From the NCBI GenBank assembly GCA_023053575.1, contig JAKZAP010000013.1, forward strand, positions 21,145,716 through 21,209,715: DNA of 64,000 nucleotides. The letters run 5' to 3'. The notes below the pieces were generated by a model. That model saw only the letters and a list, made by a program, of their open reading frames with translations, did no database searches and was not told the origin of the DNA. The position numbers and the translations under genes were made by a program. Positions 11,271 to 22,286 of the stretch are shown here, piece after piece. The first letter of the stretch is position 1. Each line of letters opens with the position of its first letter. Source of the stretch: Branchinecta lynchi (lineage: Eukaryota; Arthropoda; Branchiopoda; Anostraca; Branchinectidae).

Positions 11271-11696
11271 ACAATAGATGGCAGCACTTTTGGACCCGTG
11301 AGAAAATTACACTGTTTTGATTCTGTAAATTATTCAATCTATCACCCAAAGAAGACGTATTGGCTGTGGGGCCAGGGAACTACAGCACATAGTTCGCACT
11401 TATAGGTTTTAGTTCATCTTCAAATTAAAACTGGTGCTTCTCTGCTTGCCTGCTAGAACAGGGCTTTCTACTCGAAAGCAGAAACATGATTTGATGAAAC
11501 AAAAGCTTGGCTGCATAGCTTCAGATGGTCCTCTCTGACATAGGCTACACAGCTCCACTTTTAGTTCTCACACTGTAGGCTGTGGTTCAATTACAAGCAA
11601 AAACCATCCTTTTTGGCCCCAGGCAAGAGTTCTACGGAGCTTTGCAAAATGTAATGACATATTCATCATTCCGGCGCACATCGTGGTACTAGGAAA
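11271..11696. other. No feature recognised
   Basis: Non-repetitive-looking sequence. A 60-codon frame on the minus strand at 11568-11750 runs into the family A end, so I do not call it. Confidence 0.4.
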
Positions 11697-12765
11697 ACAA
11701 GACCAAAGGTGTCGATGGGATCCCAAAAATCTAAGATTTGATCCAGACAATTCGGTCTTGTCTTCGCCAGGCTAATCATCAGAGAAAACCGAGTTCAGAT
11801 TTTCTATCTACCTATCTATACCTCTATAAGCCATATCTATTTTGACGATATTGACCGAAACTTCCTGCTTTACTACTGCCAAATTTGCGGTTTCGCCCGA
11901 ATCCCAAGCGAACTACTAGTCCAGCAAAAAAAGAAAAATTCAGAAACGAAGCCGGCGTATCTCCTTATAAAGAAATCTAATCAACTTTAAATAAAATTTT
12001 GACTTAAAAAATATGCGGGTCCAACCGGATTCCGGACTAATTGTATGTCCGGGTAAAAAATGATCATTATGTACAGACTCAGCGTCTCTTCTTACCCCTA
12101 AATATATCATCTAATCAACTTCAGATAAAGCTTTAACTTTTAATATATTTTCCGGTTTTGGCTGGATTACAGGCGAACTAGTTGTCCGGCGAGAAAATGG
12201 TTTTCACCATCGGGTTCAGCATGTCTTCTTACCCATAAATCAAACATTTAATCAACTTCAAATGAAACTGTAACTTTTAACCAGCTTTCCGGTTTTGGCC
12301 GGATTCCGGACGAACTACTTGTCCGGTGACAAAATGATTTTCACCATCATGCTTAGCATGTCTTCTTACCCATGAATCAAACATTTAATCAACTTCAAAT
12401 GAAACTTTTACTTTTAACCAACTTTCCGGTTTTTGCTGGATTCCGGACGAACTACTCGTCTAGCGAGAAAATGATTGTCACCATCGTGCTCAGCATGTCT
12501 TCTTACCCCATAATCGACTATCGCATTAGCTGTTTAAAAATATTTAGTTTGTCCCTTAAATTGAACCCCCTCCCACACCCCCAAATATAGGGCTACAGAG
12601 CCCATCTACGAACTCGACCTTACCCTTGACCCAAACAATCTTCATACCAAGTTTCATCGAAATATCTCATTCCCCTTCGAGAGTTATCGTGCTTACAGAC
12701 GGACGGACGAACAACTTTTGCGATATCATAGGTATTCCTCCACTTACGTTTTGGGATGCCAAAAA
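11697..12765 (-). repeat. Family A element, copy A2 (full length)
   Basis: Complete copy on the minus strand. Its 3' end is at the left (AACAAGACCAAAGGTGTCGA, then GGGATCCCAAAAAT). The array of 137-bp units runs from about 11990 to 12500, and the 5' end is TTTTGGGATGCCAAAAA at about 12750-12765. Together with A3 it forms a large inverted repeat. Confidence 0.85.
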
Positions 12766-12865
12766 GAAAAAAAAACACGACGAAACCAAAGTGTTACTCT
12801 CGCAACACAATTCAACGCTCGGATCTATCTACTTGATAGATAAAAATCACCTCAACCAAATTTCT

Positions 12866-13992
12866 ATTTTTGGGATCTCAAAACGTAAGTGGAGGGATAC
12901 CTATGACATCGCAAAAGTTGTCCGTCTGTCCGTCTGTAAGCACGATAACTCTCGAAGGGAATGAGATATTTTGATGAAACTTAGTGTGAGGATTCGTTGG
13001 GTCGTTGGACCAGTCAAGTTCGCAGATGGGCTTTGTAACCCTACATTTAGGGGTGGGGGAGGGGGTTCAGATTAAGGGGCAAACAAAATATTTTGAAACA
13101 GCTAGTTTGATAGTCGATTCTGGAGTAAGAAGACATGCTGAACACGATGGAGAAAACCGTTTTGTCATCGGACAAGTAGTTCGCCCGGAATCCGGCCAAA
13201 ACCGAAAAGTTTGTTAAAAGTAAGTTTTATTTGAAGTTGATTAAATGTTCGATTTAGGTGTAGGAAGACATGCTGGGGACGATGGAGAAAACCATTTTCT
13301 CGACGAACAAGTACTTCGCCCGGAATCCGGCCCAGACCGGAAAGTTTGTTAAAATTAAAAGTTTTATTTGGAGTTGATTGGATGTTCGATTTAGGGCAAG
13401 AAGACATGCTGAACACTTATGTGAAAAAAATTTCTACCTGGACATGTAGTTCCCCCCGAATCCGGCCAAAACCGGAAAATTGTTAGAAGCTTAAGTTTTA
13501 TTTCTAGTTGATTAGGTAACCGATTTAAGGGTAAGAAGAGATGCTGAATCCGTGTTTGACAATCAGATTTTACCCGGAAATTTAGTTCGACCGGAATCCG
13601 GCTGAAGTCGGAAAACTTGTTATAAGTTAAATTTTTATTTGAAGTTGATTAGATGTTCATAATTGGGGAAAGAAGATACCCTGAGTTCGTTTTTGAGCTT
13701 TCTTTTTTCGCCGGACAAGTAGGTCTGGAGTTCGGCCGATCAGGAAATTGGCAGAAGTGGCAGGAAGTTTTCGTCAAAACAGATATGACTTATAGGGATA
13801 AACACACATACTGAATCCATATCTGAACTTGGTTTTCTCAGATGACTAGCTATTTGGCCTTAATCTGCTTCTGAATTTTATTTGTAAAAATGTTCAAGGA
13901 GTCTGGCGATGACTGGATCTGGCTAAGACAAGACCCAGTTGTCTGGATCAGATATTGAATTTTTGGGATCCCATCGACACCTTTGGTCTTGT
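12866..13992 (+). repeat. Family A element, copy A3 (full length)
   Basis: Plus-strand copy: TTTTTGGGATCTCAAAACGT start, CCGTCTGTCCGTCTG run at about 12924-12938, about six core units, and a GGGATCCCATCGACACC...GGTCTTGTT end. The identity with A2 continues a few bases beyond the usual end (TTTTCCTGG / CCTAGGAAAA), unlike other copies. This hints that A2 and A3 arose as one inverted duplication. It ends 200 bases downstream of BTB gene 1. Confidence 0.85.
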
Positions 13993-14030
13993 TTTCCTGG
14001 GTTCTCGTGGATTGTTACTCGAGTGAGAAA

Positions 14031-14036
14031 TTTATT
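14031..14036 (-). terminator. Likely polyadenylation signal of BTB gene 1
   Basis: TTTATT on the plus strand is AATAAA on the minus strand, 157 bases beyond the stop codon. The paralogue has one at a similar distance (36103-36108), and the two 3' flanks are still recognisably alike. Confidence 0.55.
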
Positions 14037-14192
14037 TATATAAAACAAATTGATTTCAGACAGTTCTAGTGAATTTGCACAGTATACAAAATCCGAGCTT
14101 CTATTCTAAACCTAAGCATTTGCCAGACTTTCGTTACTATTAGATACAATTCTCTAGCTAAAATAGAATGCGCAGATTTTAACTTGCCAATA

Positions 14193-15587
14193 CTATTCCA
14201 GCATGAAGATCTGAATATAATACTGCTTCTCATCCTCAAAAGAGAATTTGATTTCAACCTTTGTATTTTTTGACGAAAATGTGAACTCTTTTAATAGTAC
14301 AGCTGTGAGGCGAAGAATATCTTTTTTGAACAGAAAGATGGCACAATTTTCCGAGCCCGCTGAGGAGGTGTAGACATTCTCTAATCTTAAGATATTCGTA
14401 TCTTGGGTCAAAAGAAACTTGCCATCTAGCATAACAGAGACCAAGTCAGGTTCTTCATTCCCTTTTATCCTCAAGAGTTCACCCCTCTTTCCTACTCTCA
14501 AGGGAGACCATTTGCAAGAGAAAGTACCAAGTAGGCTGTATATCTCAAAAGTTAACCCCACTCGTGGTGTGGGTAAATTCAGATCATGGCCCGAACTGAA
14601 ATCGAAAAACGTATACCACATTTCCTTCCGGCCGCATCGAAAATATGTCACTAATGTTGTTCCATCCAGATCTGTGCAACCCTTTCCACCAAGCACGATG
14701 GTTCCGTCGGGGGAACAACGGACAAAGTCACTCTTGATTTTCCTTCCAGAGTTCCCTTGGTAGTTTGCTTGGCTTACCATCAATGATTCAACGGAAAACT
14801 CTGCAATTTTGCAGAGGCGATGGTCACTATCGCTAGCACCATTCCTGTTGACAGTTGCATAACCGTCCACTAGCTTTTGAGATAAGAGCTTGTGACAGGG
14901 TTCGTCTTCTAGACAAGCTTCAAGTACAAGTTGCAAAGACTTCCTGCTTAGTTTTCTCAGCTCCAGACGTTGAACCAGCTTGAGCAAGATGTCCGGTTTT
15001 TTCTTGGTTTTGAACCACAGAAGGACATTCCTCATAACGGCCTCGTCATCTTGCTTGCACCTTTCTATGATTTCAGTCATTTCTCCGTCATCGATTTTCT
15101 CTGTTCTCGGAACGCGACCAAACTCGTTGATAAGGAAGTCCATCGCTTTCCCTCTCAAAAACTTGGCATTCCGATGTCGAGCTGCAACTGCCAGGTCAAC
15201 GGCGTTCTCCGTGTCAAGGGTTCCTGCAATATGTCGTTCCATTACGTCAGACAGTTTGACCAAGCCATAACAATCGGCAACCCGTAGGAGGTCGATAGGT
15301 TCCACTTCTCCAACTGTGACTTTCCCGTTGTAGATGTAGTTTAGGATTTGTTCGACGACTTCACGACTCTCTTTCAGCTCTACTCTGCTCAGGCTTGCCT
15401 CTTTCTTCGAGATTTGCATCATCTTCTTGAAGTACTGAGATCGGGCTGCCAGCACGCTTTTGTGGGCCTGGAATTCCATACCATCATGTGCGCATATTCT
15501 TACATCACAGAACGCCCCTGAGAGTCGTTGTTCATTAAGATCCGGTAAGACATTCAGGCCTGGAAGGCAGTCGACTTCAAACTCCAT
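14193..15587 (-). CDS. BTB-BACK domain protein with non-Kelch C terminus (gene 1)
   Basis: 464 residues in one uninterrupted frame. Residues about 20-125 form a BTB/POZ domain: LSGAFCDV at 22-29, then EFQAHKSVLAARSQYF at 38-53, the classic F.AH+.VLAA.S.YF signature. Residues about 130-240 match a BACK domain (AVDLAVAARHRNAKFLR, with the helical repeat continuing to LVLEACLEDEPC). BTB domains dimerise, and BTB-BACK proteins are commonly substrate adaptors for CUL3 ubiquitin ligases. The last 215 residues lack the GG and W spacing of Kelch repeats and look beta-rich (FVRCSPDGTIVLGGK, YTFFDFSSG); I do not recognise the domain. The start ATG lies in AAAATGG. An AG acceptor (CCGTTTTCTAG) ends just upstream, implying a spliced 5' UTR. 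About two thirds of the first 245 residues match gene 2 without gaps, by eye. Intact and probably functional. Confidence 0.9.
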   Translation of the reverse strand: MEFEVDCLPGLNVLPDLNEQRLSGAFCDVRICAHDGMEFQAHKSVLAARSQYFKKMMQISKKEASLSRVELKESREVVEQILNYIYNGKVTVGEVEPIDLLRVADCYGLVKLSDVMERHIAGTLDTENAVDLAVAARHRNAKFLRGKAMDFLINEFGRVPRTEKIDDGEMTEIIERCKQDDEAVMRNVLLWFKTKKKPDILLKLVQRLELRKLSRKSLQLVLEACLEDEPCHKLLSQKLVDGYATVNRNGASDSDHRLCKIAEFSVESLMVSQANYQGNSGRKIKSDFVRCSPDGTIVLGGKGCTDLDGTTLVTYFRCGRKEMWYTFFDFSSGHDLNLPTPRVGLTFEIYSLLGTFSCKWSPLRVGKRGELLRIKGNEEPDLVSVMLDGKFLLTQDTNILRLENVYTSSAGSENCAIFLFKKDILRLTAVLLKEFTFSSKNTKVEIKFSFEDEKQYYIQIFMLE

Positions 15588-15600
15588 TTTAAGCTGGTTA

Positions 15601-15612
15601 CCTAGAAAACGG
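15601..15612 (-). other. Putative 3' splice site in 5' UTR of BTB gene 1
   Basis: On the minus strand the sequence reads CCTTCCGTTTTCTAG then GTAACCAGCTTAAAATGG. Gene 2 has CCTTTTCTAG then GCAACTACCTTAAAATGG at the same place. Conservation of the tract and AG on the same side of the same start codon suggests a real acceptor, with the rest of the 5' UTR in an upstream exon. Confidence 0.55.
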
Positions 15613-16030
15613 AAGGATGAACTGTTTCACGGATTCTTGAAACTCTTTGTCATTATGGTCTGAATTATTGTATGAAGTGACAGCATTGGCGTTTTACCAT
15701 GTCCTGCGTTTGAATGTACGCTTGCTTTTGTGGCGAAAATTCACCAGACGACCATTTCTGACCTTGCGTAATAAACAGGAAGTTAAATCCTAAGCGTTAA
15801 GTGGAAGCATCATGTCGTGACGTTAATTGTAACCACGCACATAGGCAAGTCCAGAGTAGATCTGAAGGAAATACAAATATAGTACAAATGGTGCGAAATA
15901 TGGTGCGACCAAGAGAAAATCATTTTATAACAGACTAGAAATCCTACAACTGACTGATCCGAAATTTCTGGATATAATCCAATTCGGATTATTATTTAGG
16001 ATTCCGTGTAAATGTTCGGTAGGCTATTAT
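15613..16030. other. Upstream region of BTB gene 1
   Basis: No TATA-like or other promoter element could be assigned. It would be intronic if the 5' UTR is spliced. Confidence 0.3.
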
Positions 16031-17190
16031 TAGGATCCCAAAACGTAAGTGAAGGGATACCTATGACATATGAAAATTGTTCCGTTTGTCTGTCTGTTTG
16101 ATGAAACTTGGTGTGAGGATTCTTTGGGTCAAGAGTAAGGTCGATTTCGTAGATGGGCTCGGTAGCTATACATTTAGTGGTGGGGGGTCCTAGATAGTGC
16201 CTCAGCCCAAGCTGACTGCGAATCATTTTTGACGGTGCAAAACGGATAAGTCAGCTACGTTGTATTAGAGCTATATTTCAGCCCTTCCTGAGCCTAAAGA
16301 GGACCCTCGCCAAGAAGGGCTGAAATATAGCTCTAATACAATGGAGCTGACTGGGGGTTCAAATTAAGGGGCAAACAAAATATTTTTAAGCAGCAACTGA
16401 TAGTCAGCTAGTGATAAGCAGCTAATCTGACTTATCCGTTTTGCACCATCAAATGTGGGGGGTTCAAATTAAGGTACAAACAAAATATTTTTAAGCAGCT
16501 AATCTGATTGTCGATTACCCAGTAAAAAACATGCTAAACACGATGGTGGAAACTATTTTCTTGCCAGACAAGTAGTTCGTCCGGAATCCGGCAAAAACCG
16601 GAAAGTTGGTTAAAAGTAGAAGTTTCATTTGAAGTGGATTAAATTTGCGATTTAGGGGTAAGAAGACACGCTGAACACTTAAGTGAAAAGTATTTTCTAC
16701 CCGGACAACTAGTTCGCTCGGAATCCGGTCGGAACCGGAAAATTTGTTAAAAGCAAAACTTTTATTTAAAGTCGATTAGATAACACATTTCGGGGTAAGA
16801 AGAGACGCCGAGTGTGTATATCCAATTCATTTTTTACCCGGACACTTGATTTGTCCAGAATTCGGTTGTAACCGGATTTTGTGTTATAAATTAAAGTTTT
16901 GTTTGAAGTTGATTTGATGTCCTTTATCGGGATAAGGAGATAAGCTGAATTCGTTTCTGAATTTCCTTTTTTGCTGGACAACTGGTTCGGCCGGAACCAG
17001 AAATTTGGCAGAAGTAAAGCAGGAAGTATCGGTCAAAATTGTCAAAATAGATATGGCTTATATAGGAATTTCTGAGCTTGGTTTTCTCTGATGATTAGCC
17101 TCGCGAAGACTGGATCTGGCAAAGATAAGACCAAATTGTCTGGATTAAATATTAAATTTTCTGGATCCCGTCGAAACCTTTGGTCTTGTT
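16031..17190 (+). repeat. Family A element, copy A4, with nested foldback
   Basis: GGATCCCAAAACGTAAGTGA start, GTCTGTCTG run, three to four core units (16510-16980), and a GGATCCCGTCGAAACC...GGTCTTGTT end. A family F foldback is inserted at about 16188-16455, and pieces of the element (GGGGGTTCAAATTAAGG) occur around the insertion, so the area has been rearranged. Confidence 0.8.
16188..16455. mobile_element. Foldback element family F, copy 2
   Basis: Arms TGTATTAGAGCTATATTTCA and its reverse complement face each other at about 16259-16344. An outer arm AAAACGGATAAGTCAGCT (about 16239) is answered by GACTTATCCGTTTTGCACC at about 16430. The left end has the family's CAGCCCAAGCTGACT terminus. 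A small piece of family A lies between the inner and outer right arms. Confidence 0.65.
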
Positions 17191-17756
17191 GTGTCATGCT
17201 TCTGCAGGGATTATAATGGTAGCCTGCAAACTGATCTAGGCTTTTCATTTCGGTAGCATCCCGATAGCAGCTGGTAATATCATCTCTTATCTGCAATTGA
17301 GGAGTCCTTTGAAGGATGTTATTTCTGTCGCGAAAGGGACTCACAGATTTACCAGACAATTGACGGGTTACTATGATAACAGGTTCACCATTTTCTCCAA
17401 AGTCCTGTCAACAGCCAACATTGCCAACAACAACCAAATGCAAAACTGTAGAGCATTTCGCGTTTCTTTTGTGATCAGTTTGGTACTAGCACCTCAAATT
17501 ACTTTGTGAGCCTGCCTTATGAGTCTTATCTCATATCAAGTGCTGTTGAGGAAAATTAGTTTATTCACCTGATCTTCTCTTTCCAGAACAAGACCAAAGG
17601 TTTATATGGGATCCCAGAACTTAAATATTTTTAAACTTGCTTATACAGATGATAATGTGGTCTTACAGATTTCCAAAATCCGTAAACTTGTAATGCAAAC
17701 TTCATTGAAAAGAACATCTGATGCTTAGCCTCATTCTTAAACCAGAGGCGTTATTT
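17191..17756. other. Mostly unannotated; holds a 39-bp family A 3' end
   Basis: At 17587-17625 a lone inverted family A terminus (AACAAGACCAAAGGT, then ATGGGATCCCA) is present. No gene is recognised in the rest. Confidence 0.45.
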
Positions 17757-17775
17757 GGGGGGGGGGGGGGGGGGG
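17757..17775. repeat. Poly-G tract
   Basis: A run of about 19 nearly uninterrupted G residues. Such tracts can form G-quadruplexes. Shorter G or C runs occur throughout family B. Confidence 0.8.
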
Positions 17776-18001
17776 CGAGTGGCTGACCTTCCAAGATGGC
17801 CTACAGCTACTTAACTCAGGACAAACAGAAAATAGTCCGAAATTATCACTTTCTCATCAGAATTCTGGATGCTCCATTATCAGTCGACCAAGGTCAGTCT
17901 TGAAAATTGTGGGGATCTAATGTTTTCAAGACACGTTGGAGCATGGGTAACTTGTTTCTGATCTGTGAACAAAAACACAAACAATATCTTTGTAACCTGG
18001 T

Positions 18002-18750
18002 GCTGGGATCCCAAAACGAAAGTGGAGGGATACCTATGACATGGCAAAAGTTGCCCGTCTGTCCGTCGGCCTGTCAGCACGATAACTCTCGAAAAGAATT
18101 AGATATATTGATGAAAATTGGTGTGAGGATTCTTTGCGTTAAGGGTAAGGTCAAGTTCCTAAATGGGCTCTGTAGCCCTAGATTTAGGGGATGGGGGAGG
18201 GGGCTCTAAACAGCTAATGAGAGAGTCGATTATGGGGTAAAAAGACATGCTGAACACGATGGTGAAAATCGTTTTCTTGCCGGATATGTAGTTAGTCCGG
18301 AGTCCGGCAAAAACGGAAAGCTGGTTAGAATTATAAGTTTTATTTGAAGTTGATTAGATGTTCGATTATGGGTAAGAAGACATGTTGAACACGATGATGA
18401 AAACCATTTTCTCGTCAGACCACTAGTTTGTCCGGAATCCGGCCAAACCGGAAATTTTTTTAAAAGCGAAGGTTTGATTTGAAGTTTATAGGATGACAGA
18501 TTAGGGCTAGGAAAAGACGCTGGGTCTGTATATGAAAGTCGTTTTTTATCCGGACATATAATTCGTCCGGAATCCGGTTGAAACCGGAAATTTGTAAGTT
18601 AAGGCTTATTTGAGGTTGTTAGATGTTCTTTATAGGGAGAAGGAGGTACGCTGAATTTGTTTCTGGATTGTTCTTTATTTGCTGGACAAGTAGTTCGCTC
18701 GGAATTCGGCTGTAACCGGAAATTTGGCAGAAGTAAAGCAGGAAGTTTAT
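18002..18750 (+). repeat. Family A element, copy A5 (3' truncated)
   Basis: Starts GGGATCCCAAAACGAAAGTG and has about four core units. It stops after GCAGAAGTAAAGCAGGAAGTT, the block that precedes the family 3' end in other copies. LINE-like sequence follows directly, so the 3' end was lost or displaced at that junction. Confidence 0.8.
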
Positions 18751-18933
18751 TAGCAGTAGTAAAAGCAGGTCAGTATTCATTCAGCTCTGAAAGCGTGCGC
18801 ACGCCCGGAGCGAAGATTGTGAAATACATAACGTGAACGAATTAACGGGGTTCCTTGGTGAAAATTCTGGACTCACACGAGTGTTTGGATAAGGACTTGA
18901 TTTTATTCACAATCGAAGCTTGTAAGTGTAAGC

Positions 18934-19122
18934 ATGGCGGGTCAAGCAGGAGAGTGCGAGAAAATGCGCAGTGCCCAATTTTTGGAAGAAATTAACTTTA
19001 AGTTGGATCTGGTCCCTGAACTTTCTAAGAAAGTAGATGCTGTTTGTGGATTATCGGATAGCATTGCTGCCATGAAAGTCCAACTGGTGGAAATCAGTAC
19101 CCAGTTTTCCAGTAGTATTAAA
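18934..19122 (+). pseudogene. LINE ORF1, 5' part (split by MITE)
   Basis: The ATG at 18934 opens a coiled-coil-like N terminus (LEEINFKLDLVPELSKKVD). The frame continues in register with the segment at 19682 if the inserted element and one copy of its target repeat are ignored. It would act as the nucleic-acid-binding chaperone of a non-LTR retrotransposon. No reverse transcriptase ORF follows in this window, so the element is incomplete. Confidence 0.65.
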
Positions 19123-19676
19123 GCATTGTCCTAATAGGTGTAATAAGGTGTATTACCGCGTCTAAGACTTATTACAGATTCCTCTTTTCCTCGGAGCGCG
19201 CTCTAATAAGGTGAATAAAGAGAATAGACTAGCGTTCTATTCTGGCTTATGCAGGGCCAATCAGATCGCTTGGTTGGTTCCGCCAGCGGGCCGAGGAAGG
19301 AGCAGCGCCGTCAGAGTTGCCACGGGAAGCAGTAAAAAGTTCTACTTTGTTAGAAGCTGAAGAAACAAATTTTCTTCAAAATAACATGTTTTGTTCTGTT
19401 GCGACTGCTTAATGCTACTTCGAAGACGAATGTTGCCCATCCGTAGATTTAACTGCTTTTTACAATATACTGGGCGTCAAATTGTACTGGTGTACTTAAA
19501 GTAGCACTAAGAACACTTTTCTGATCTTTAGAAACTCGGAACACTGTATGACCTTGGCAACACCGCTCGCTGCATTGATAAGAGCCTCTCGGGTTTGTAT
19601 TTGAAAGGGCGTGTGCATTAAGACGTAAACATCGCGTATAGCGTTATTCAGCTTATTACACCTATTAGGACAATGC
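19123..19676. mobile_element. MITE with 25-bp perfect TIRs and TTAAA duplication
   Basis: 554 bp. The ends are perfect inverted repeats of 25 bp, beginning GCATTGTCCTAATAGG. The flanks are TTAAA on both sides (19118-19122 and 19677-19681). TTAA-type targets are used by piggyBac and some other superfamilies; the TIR start does not match the usual piggyBac CCC, so I leave the superfamily open. It has no coding capacity. The insertion interrupts the LINE ORF1 after residue 63. Confidence 0.85.
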
Positions 19677-19681
19677 TTAAA

Positions 19682-20270
19682 GCGAACGAGGAAGTGAAAA
19701 CGGAACTGGCAGTACTTAGGTCCAGCCTAAGTGCTGTTAATGAGCGAGCCGACCAACTTGAGACCGAGGAGAAAAGAACAAACTTGATATTGTATAACCA
19801 CACCCCCAAATATCCTGGAAAGTATACACTGAAGCAAGAAGTGATGGGTATCCTAAATCGTGCGATACCGCATCTTCAGTTACAGAGATTTGACATACGC
19901 GACATTTTTCGTATGAGAGCAGGACCGGTGGTTCTGAAGTTTAATTCGGTCGACACCAGGGATTTTATTTTGAAGAACAGTTCCCTTTTAAAGGGATTTG
20001 GCCTTTCTGTGTCTCCTGATTTTACGGTTTCGCAAAGGGAGGCCCGCAAACAATTAAAGGAAGTTATGACTCTTGCTCGTAACGATGGCCGAGTTACAAA
20101 GTTAAGGAGTGAGAAACTATCTATCGATGATAGGTTGCAAAAACGTTTCTGTAATAAACGTTTATGGACCTTGAACCCTGAGTTCGAACTTTTTGCGGAG
20201 GCTATGTATTCGTCAATTCAGTTTCAGAAAACCCTAAAATCGGAAAATTATGTGTCTCGATCAGAGGCAT
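19682..20270 (+). pseudogene. LINE ORF1, 3' part (RRM-like and C-terminal domain)
   Basis: Continues with a coiled coil (LSAVNERADQLETEEKR). Next comes TNLILYN, the start of an RRM-like fold, then FRMRAGPVVLKFNSVDTRDF and SVSPDFTVSQREARKQLK...A, then DGRV.KLRSEKLSIDD. These are the landmarks of L1/CR1-type ORF1 proteins (Transposase_22 type). The last about 25 codons of the open frame, from ALPAKIL on, come from another repeat and are not ORF1. A 3' truncation is therefore inferred. Confidence 0.7.
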
Positions 20271-20345
20271 TACCAGCCAAAATACTTCGGGGAAGGGGGA
20301 AAGGTAATTACCGACTGGCTGGTCGTTTTACCGACTGTTGTAACA
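20271..20345. repeat. Fragment shared with hAT family D interior
   Basis: GGCATTACCAGCCAAAATAC...ACCGACTGGCTGGT resembles 46401-46485 and other 'ACTGGCCAGTCGGTAAA' fragments near 32935, 40055 and 41468. It replaces the expected 3' continuation of the LINE. Confidence 0.45.
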
Positions 20346-20771
20346 TGCAATAATGCATGTTTTGGCGAAAAATCAACTGTTTTGAAGATTGAAAACTTGT
20401 TTTTGTATTGACTTTATCCGTTTGACTATTTCCACAAATTTAATGGACAACCCCCCCCCCCCATTCGTGGTGCCCCTGGTCTCGATTCTTGTTCTTGTTA
20501 TCGCTTTGCTTTTATCCTTTACAGCATCACTTTGATATCCATGTTTTATTGGGTTCTGGGGTAAATAGATAAAATTCATGAGGTAAAAAGCCAAGAAAAG
20601 AGCGTAGCTTGGTCGACAACCAAGGTCTTTCAACAGGAAATAATTTATATATAGTTTAGGGAAACATAAAAAACCGTAAAAAACGGTCGAAGTGATCAAA
20701 CTTTTCCGAAAACAGAAAAGGGCATAAACCAATTAACTTAACACTGTGAGATACGGGACTTCCTAAAAGTG

Positions 20772-20826
20772 TGTTCTCGCCGTTCCCCGAGGACTCCTAG
20801 TGGAATCGAAGGGAATGGCGAGAACA
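20772..20826. repeat. Short hairpin-forming inverted repeat
   Basis: Arms TGTTCTCGCCGTTCCC and GGGAATGGCGAGAACA differ at one position and enclose a 23-base loop. Similar CGAGAACA words recur at 20855 and 21168. Significance unknown. Confidence 0.5.
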
Positions 20827-21658
20827 GAGGGAGTCACTCCACGAGGAATCCGCCTAGAAAACAACGAGAACACGGAGAATGCTTCTAAAATGGATTTTGT
20901 TCAAAAAAAAGAATGTGCAGTTGACGAAATTACTAGATCCACTTTATTTTGGGATTTGTTTATTCTGATTCTTTTTAATTAATTTTACATTGCACAAACA
21001 CTGGCAAAAACTATTTCCCTCCGAATATGAAAGGGAGTCCATTTTGACGATGGTGATGATAATCAGAGCATTCCCCGCCCGTGGGGACTCGGGAGAATAG
21101 TGGGAGTGGTTCCCCGGGACAAACAAAAACGCAGCTACTCCTTAAGCGGAGACCCCAAGGAACGTCGAGAACAGGTCTTGAGTGAAGGCGTTTGTGAACC
21201 TGCAATTGGCTGGAAAAGGTATCCTAACTTTTTTTTGATGGTATGATTATATTTTTCGCATAGGTGTTTGAAAAGATATTAGAGCTTAAAGTCTTCAAAC
21301 TCTTATTACAAAAGCGAATTATGCTTTCTATTGGTTGGTTTTGCATAAAGCGTCATAGCCAATCAAAAGTAAGAAAAGACTAATTTTTTCTTTAAAAAAG
21401 CAATTAACATCTTACTTTCACAGCTCTGTTAGAAAAATATGATTGAACTAGTTGGCAACATTTCTACCATTAACAGGCTCATAATTGTCATCATACGCCA
21501 ATAAGTATCTGTTAACTCGGGAATCCAAATCGAAAGTCCTTTACCTCCCGCTGTTAAACTCATTTTGTTAGCTCCCTTCCATGAAAGAAAATTCCGTTTT
21601 CTTCTTGTTTGTGGTGCCATTTTCAAACTGAAAAGTTTGCGAATTGTGACTCATCATT
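20827..21658. other. No gene assigned; weak divergent ORF
   Basis: A minus-strand frame (21429-21626) starts MKMAPQTRRKRNFLSWKG, with its ATG only about 30 bases from the opposite ATG at 21659. It could be a first exon of a divergent gene, but nothing else supports it. Confidence 0.3.
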
Positions 21659-21724
21659 ATGGAGGAGTCACATCATTATATAAATTTGTCGAAAAGGACA
21701 ATGATGTTTTGGAGTTCTGCCAGA
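21659..21724 (+). CDS. Candidate first exon of unknown gene
   Basis: ATGGAGGAGTCACATC opens a 22-codon frame that ends exactly at a consensus donor (CAGA then GTAAGTAAA at 21725). Downstream there are further exon-like pieces on the same strand, including a pair that joins in frame (see 22287-22497 and 22787-22997). Which acceptor it would join is unclear. Confidence 0.3.
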
Positions 21725-22043
21725 GTAAGTAAATAATTTAATCTCTGTTTTTGTTCTCTTTGTTAGCCTTTGTCGGGCCAACTGGATGCTCGTAAGCGTT
21801 TCTTGGTTAGCCTGTCTCAGACCAGCTGAATGCTCATAAGCTACAATCCTATTTGCATAAGCTTAGTGAAGAAATGATTTCTTAATTCCCTTAATTAATT
21901 TCTTTTGATAATTCTCTGTATAATTTCTGAACTCTTTCTAATACCAATCTAATTTAATACCAATCAGTTTTACTTTCACCTGACTAACTTACCTGACCAA
22001 ACCCAGCAAATCCAGAGCAAATCAGTATTAGAACTTAGGCTAG

Positions 22044-22136
22044 TCTGGTGAATGCTATGCTAAGTCTCCTGAAAGGTTCATGTGTGAATACTGTGGTTAT
22101 AAATTCTACAGTGAGTTGTTTCTTGAGAAACATTAG
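22044..22136 (+). pseudogene. C2H2-like zinc-finger fragment
   Basis: The frame reads ERF.CEYCGYKFYSELFLEKH: cysteines two residues apart, then twelve residues, then a histidine. That is the first three ligands of a C2H2 finger. A stop (TAG at 22134) follows the histidine, so the second histidine is missing. A donor-like GTGAGT occurs inside at 22111. It may be a broken finger or a coincidental frame. Confidence 0.35.
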
Positions 22137-22286
22137 GTGATAGATGTTTCGTTTATGTGGAGATTGATCGAGATACGCTTTTCTGCCTTCTTTTTGTCAG
22201 AAAAGATTTTATGTAGTAGTTTTGTAAGTCAAGTTTGATGTCCACATCCACTTGGTTTATCCTTCTGATCTGCTTCTGATACTGTG

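Noticed and set aside
20373..20732. 119-codon minus-strand frame
   Set aside because: No start context and no splice signals, and it overlaps the repeat fragment after the LINE. Composition looks non-coding.
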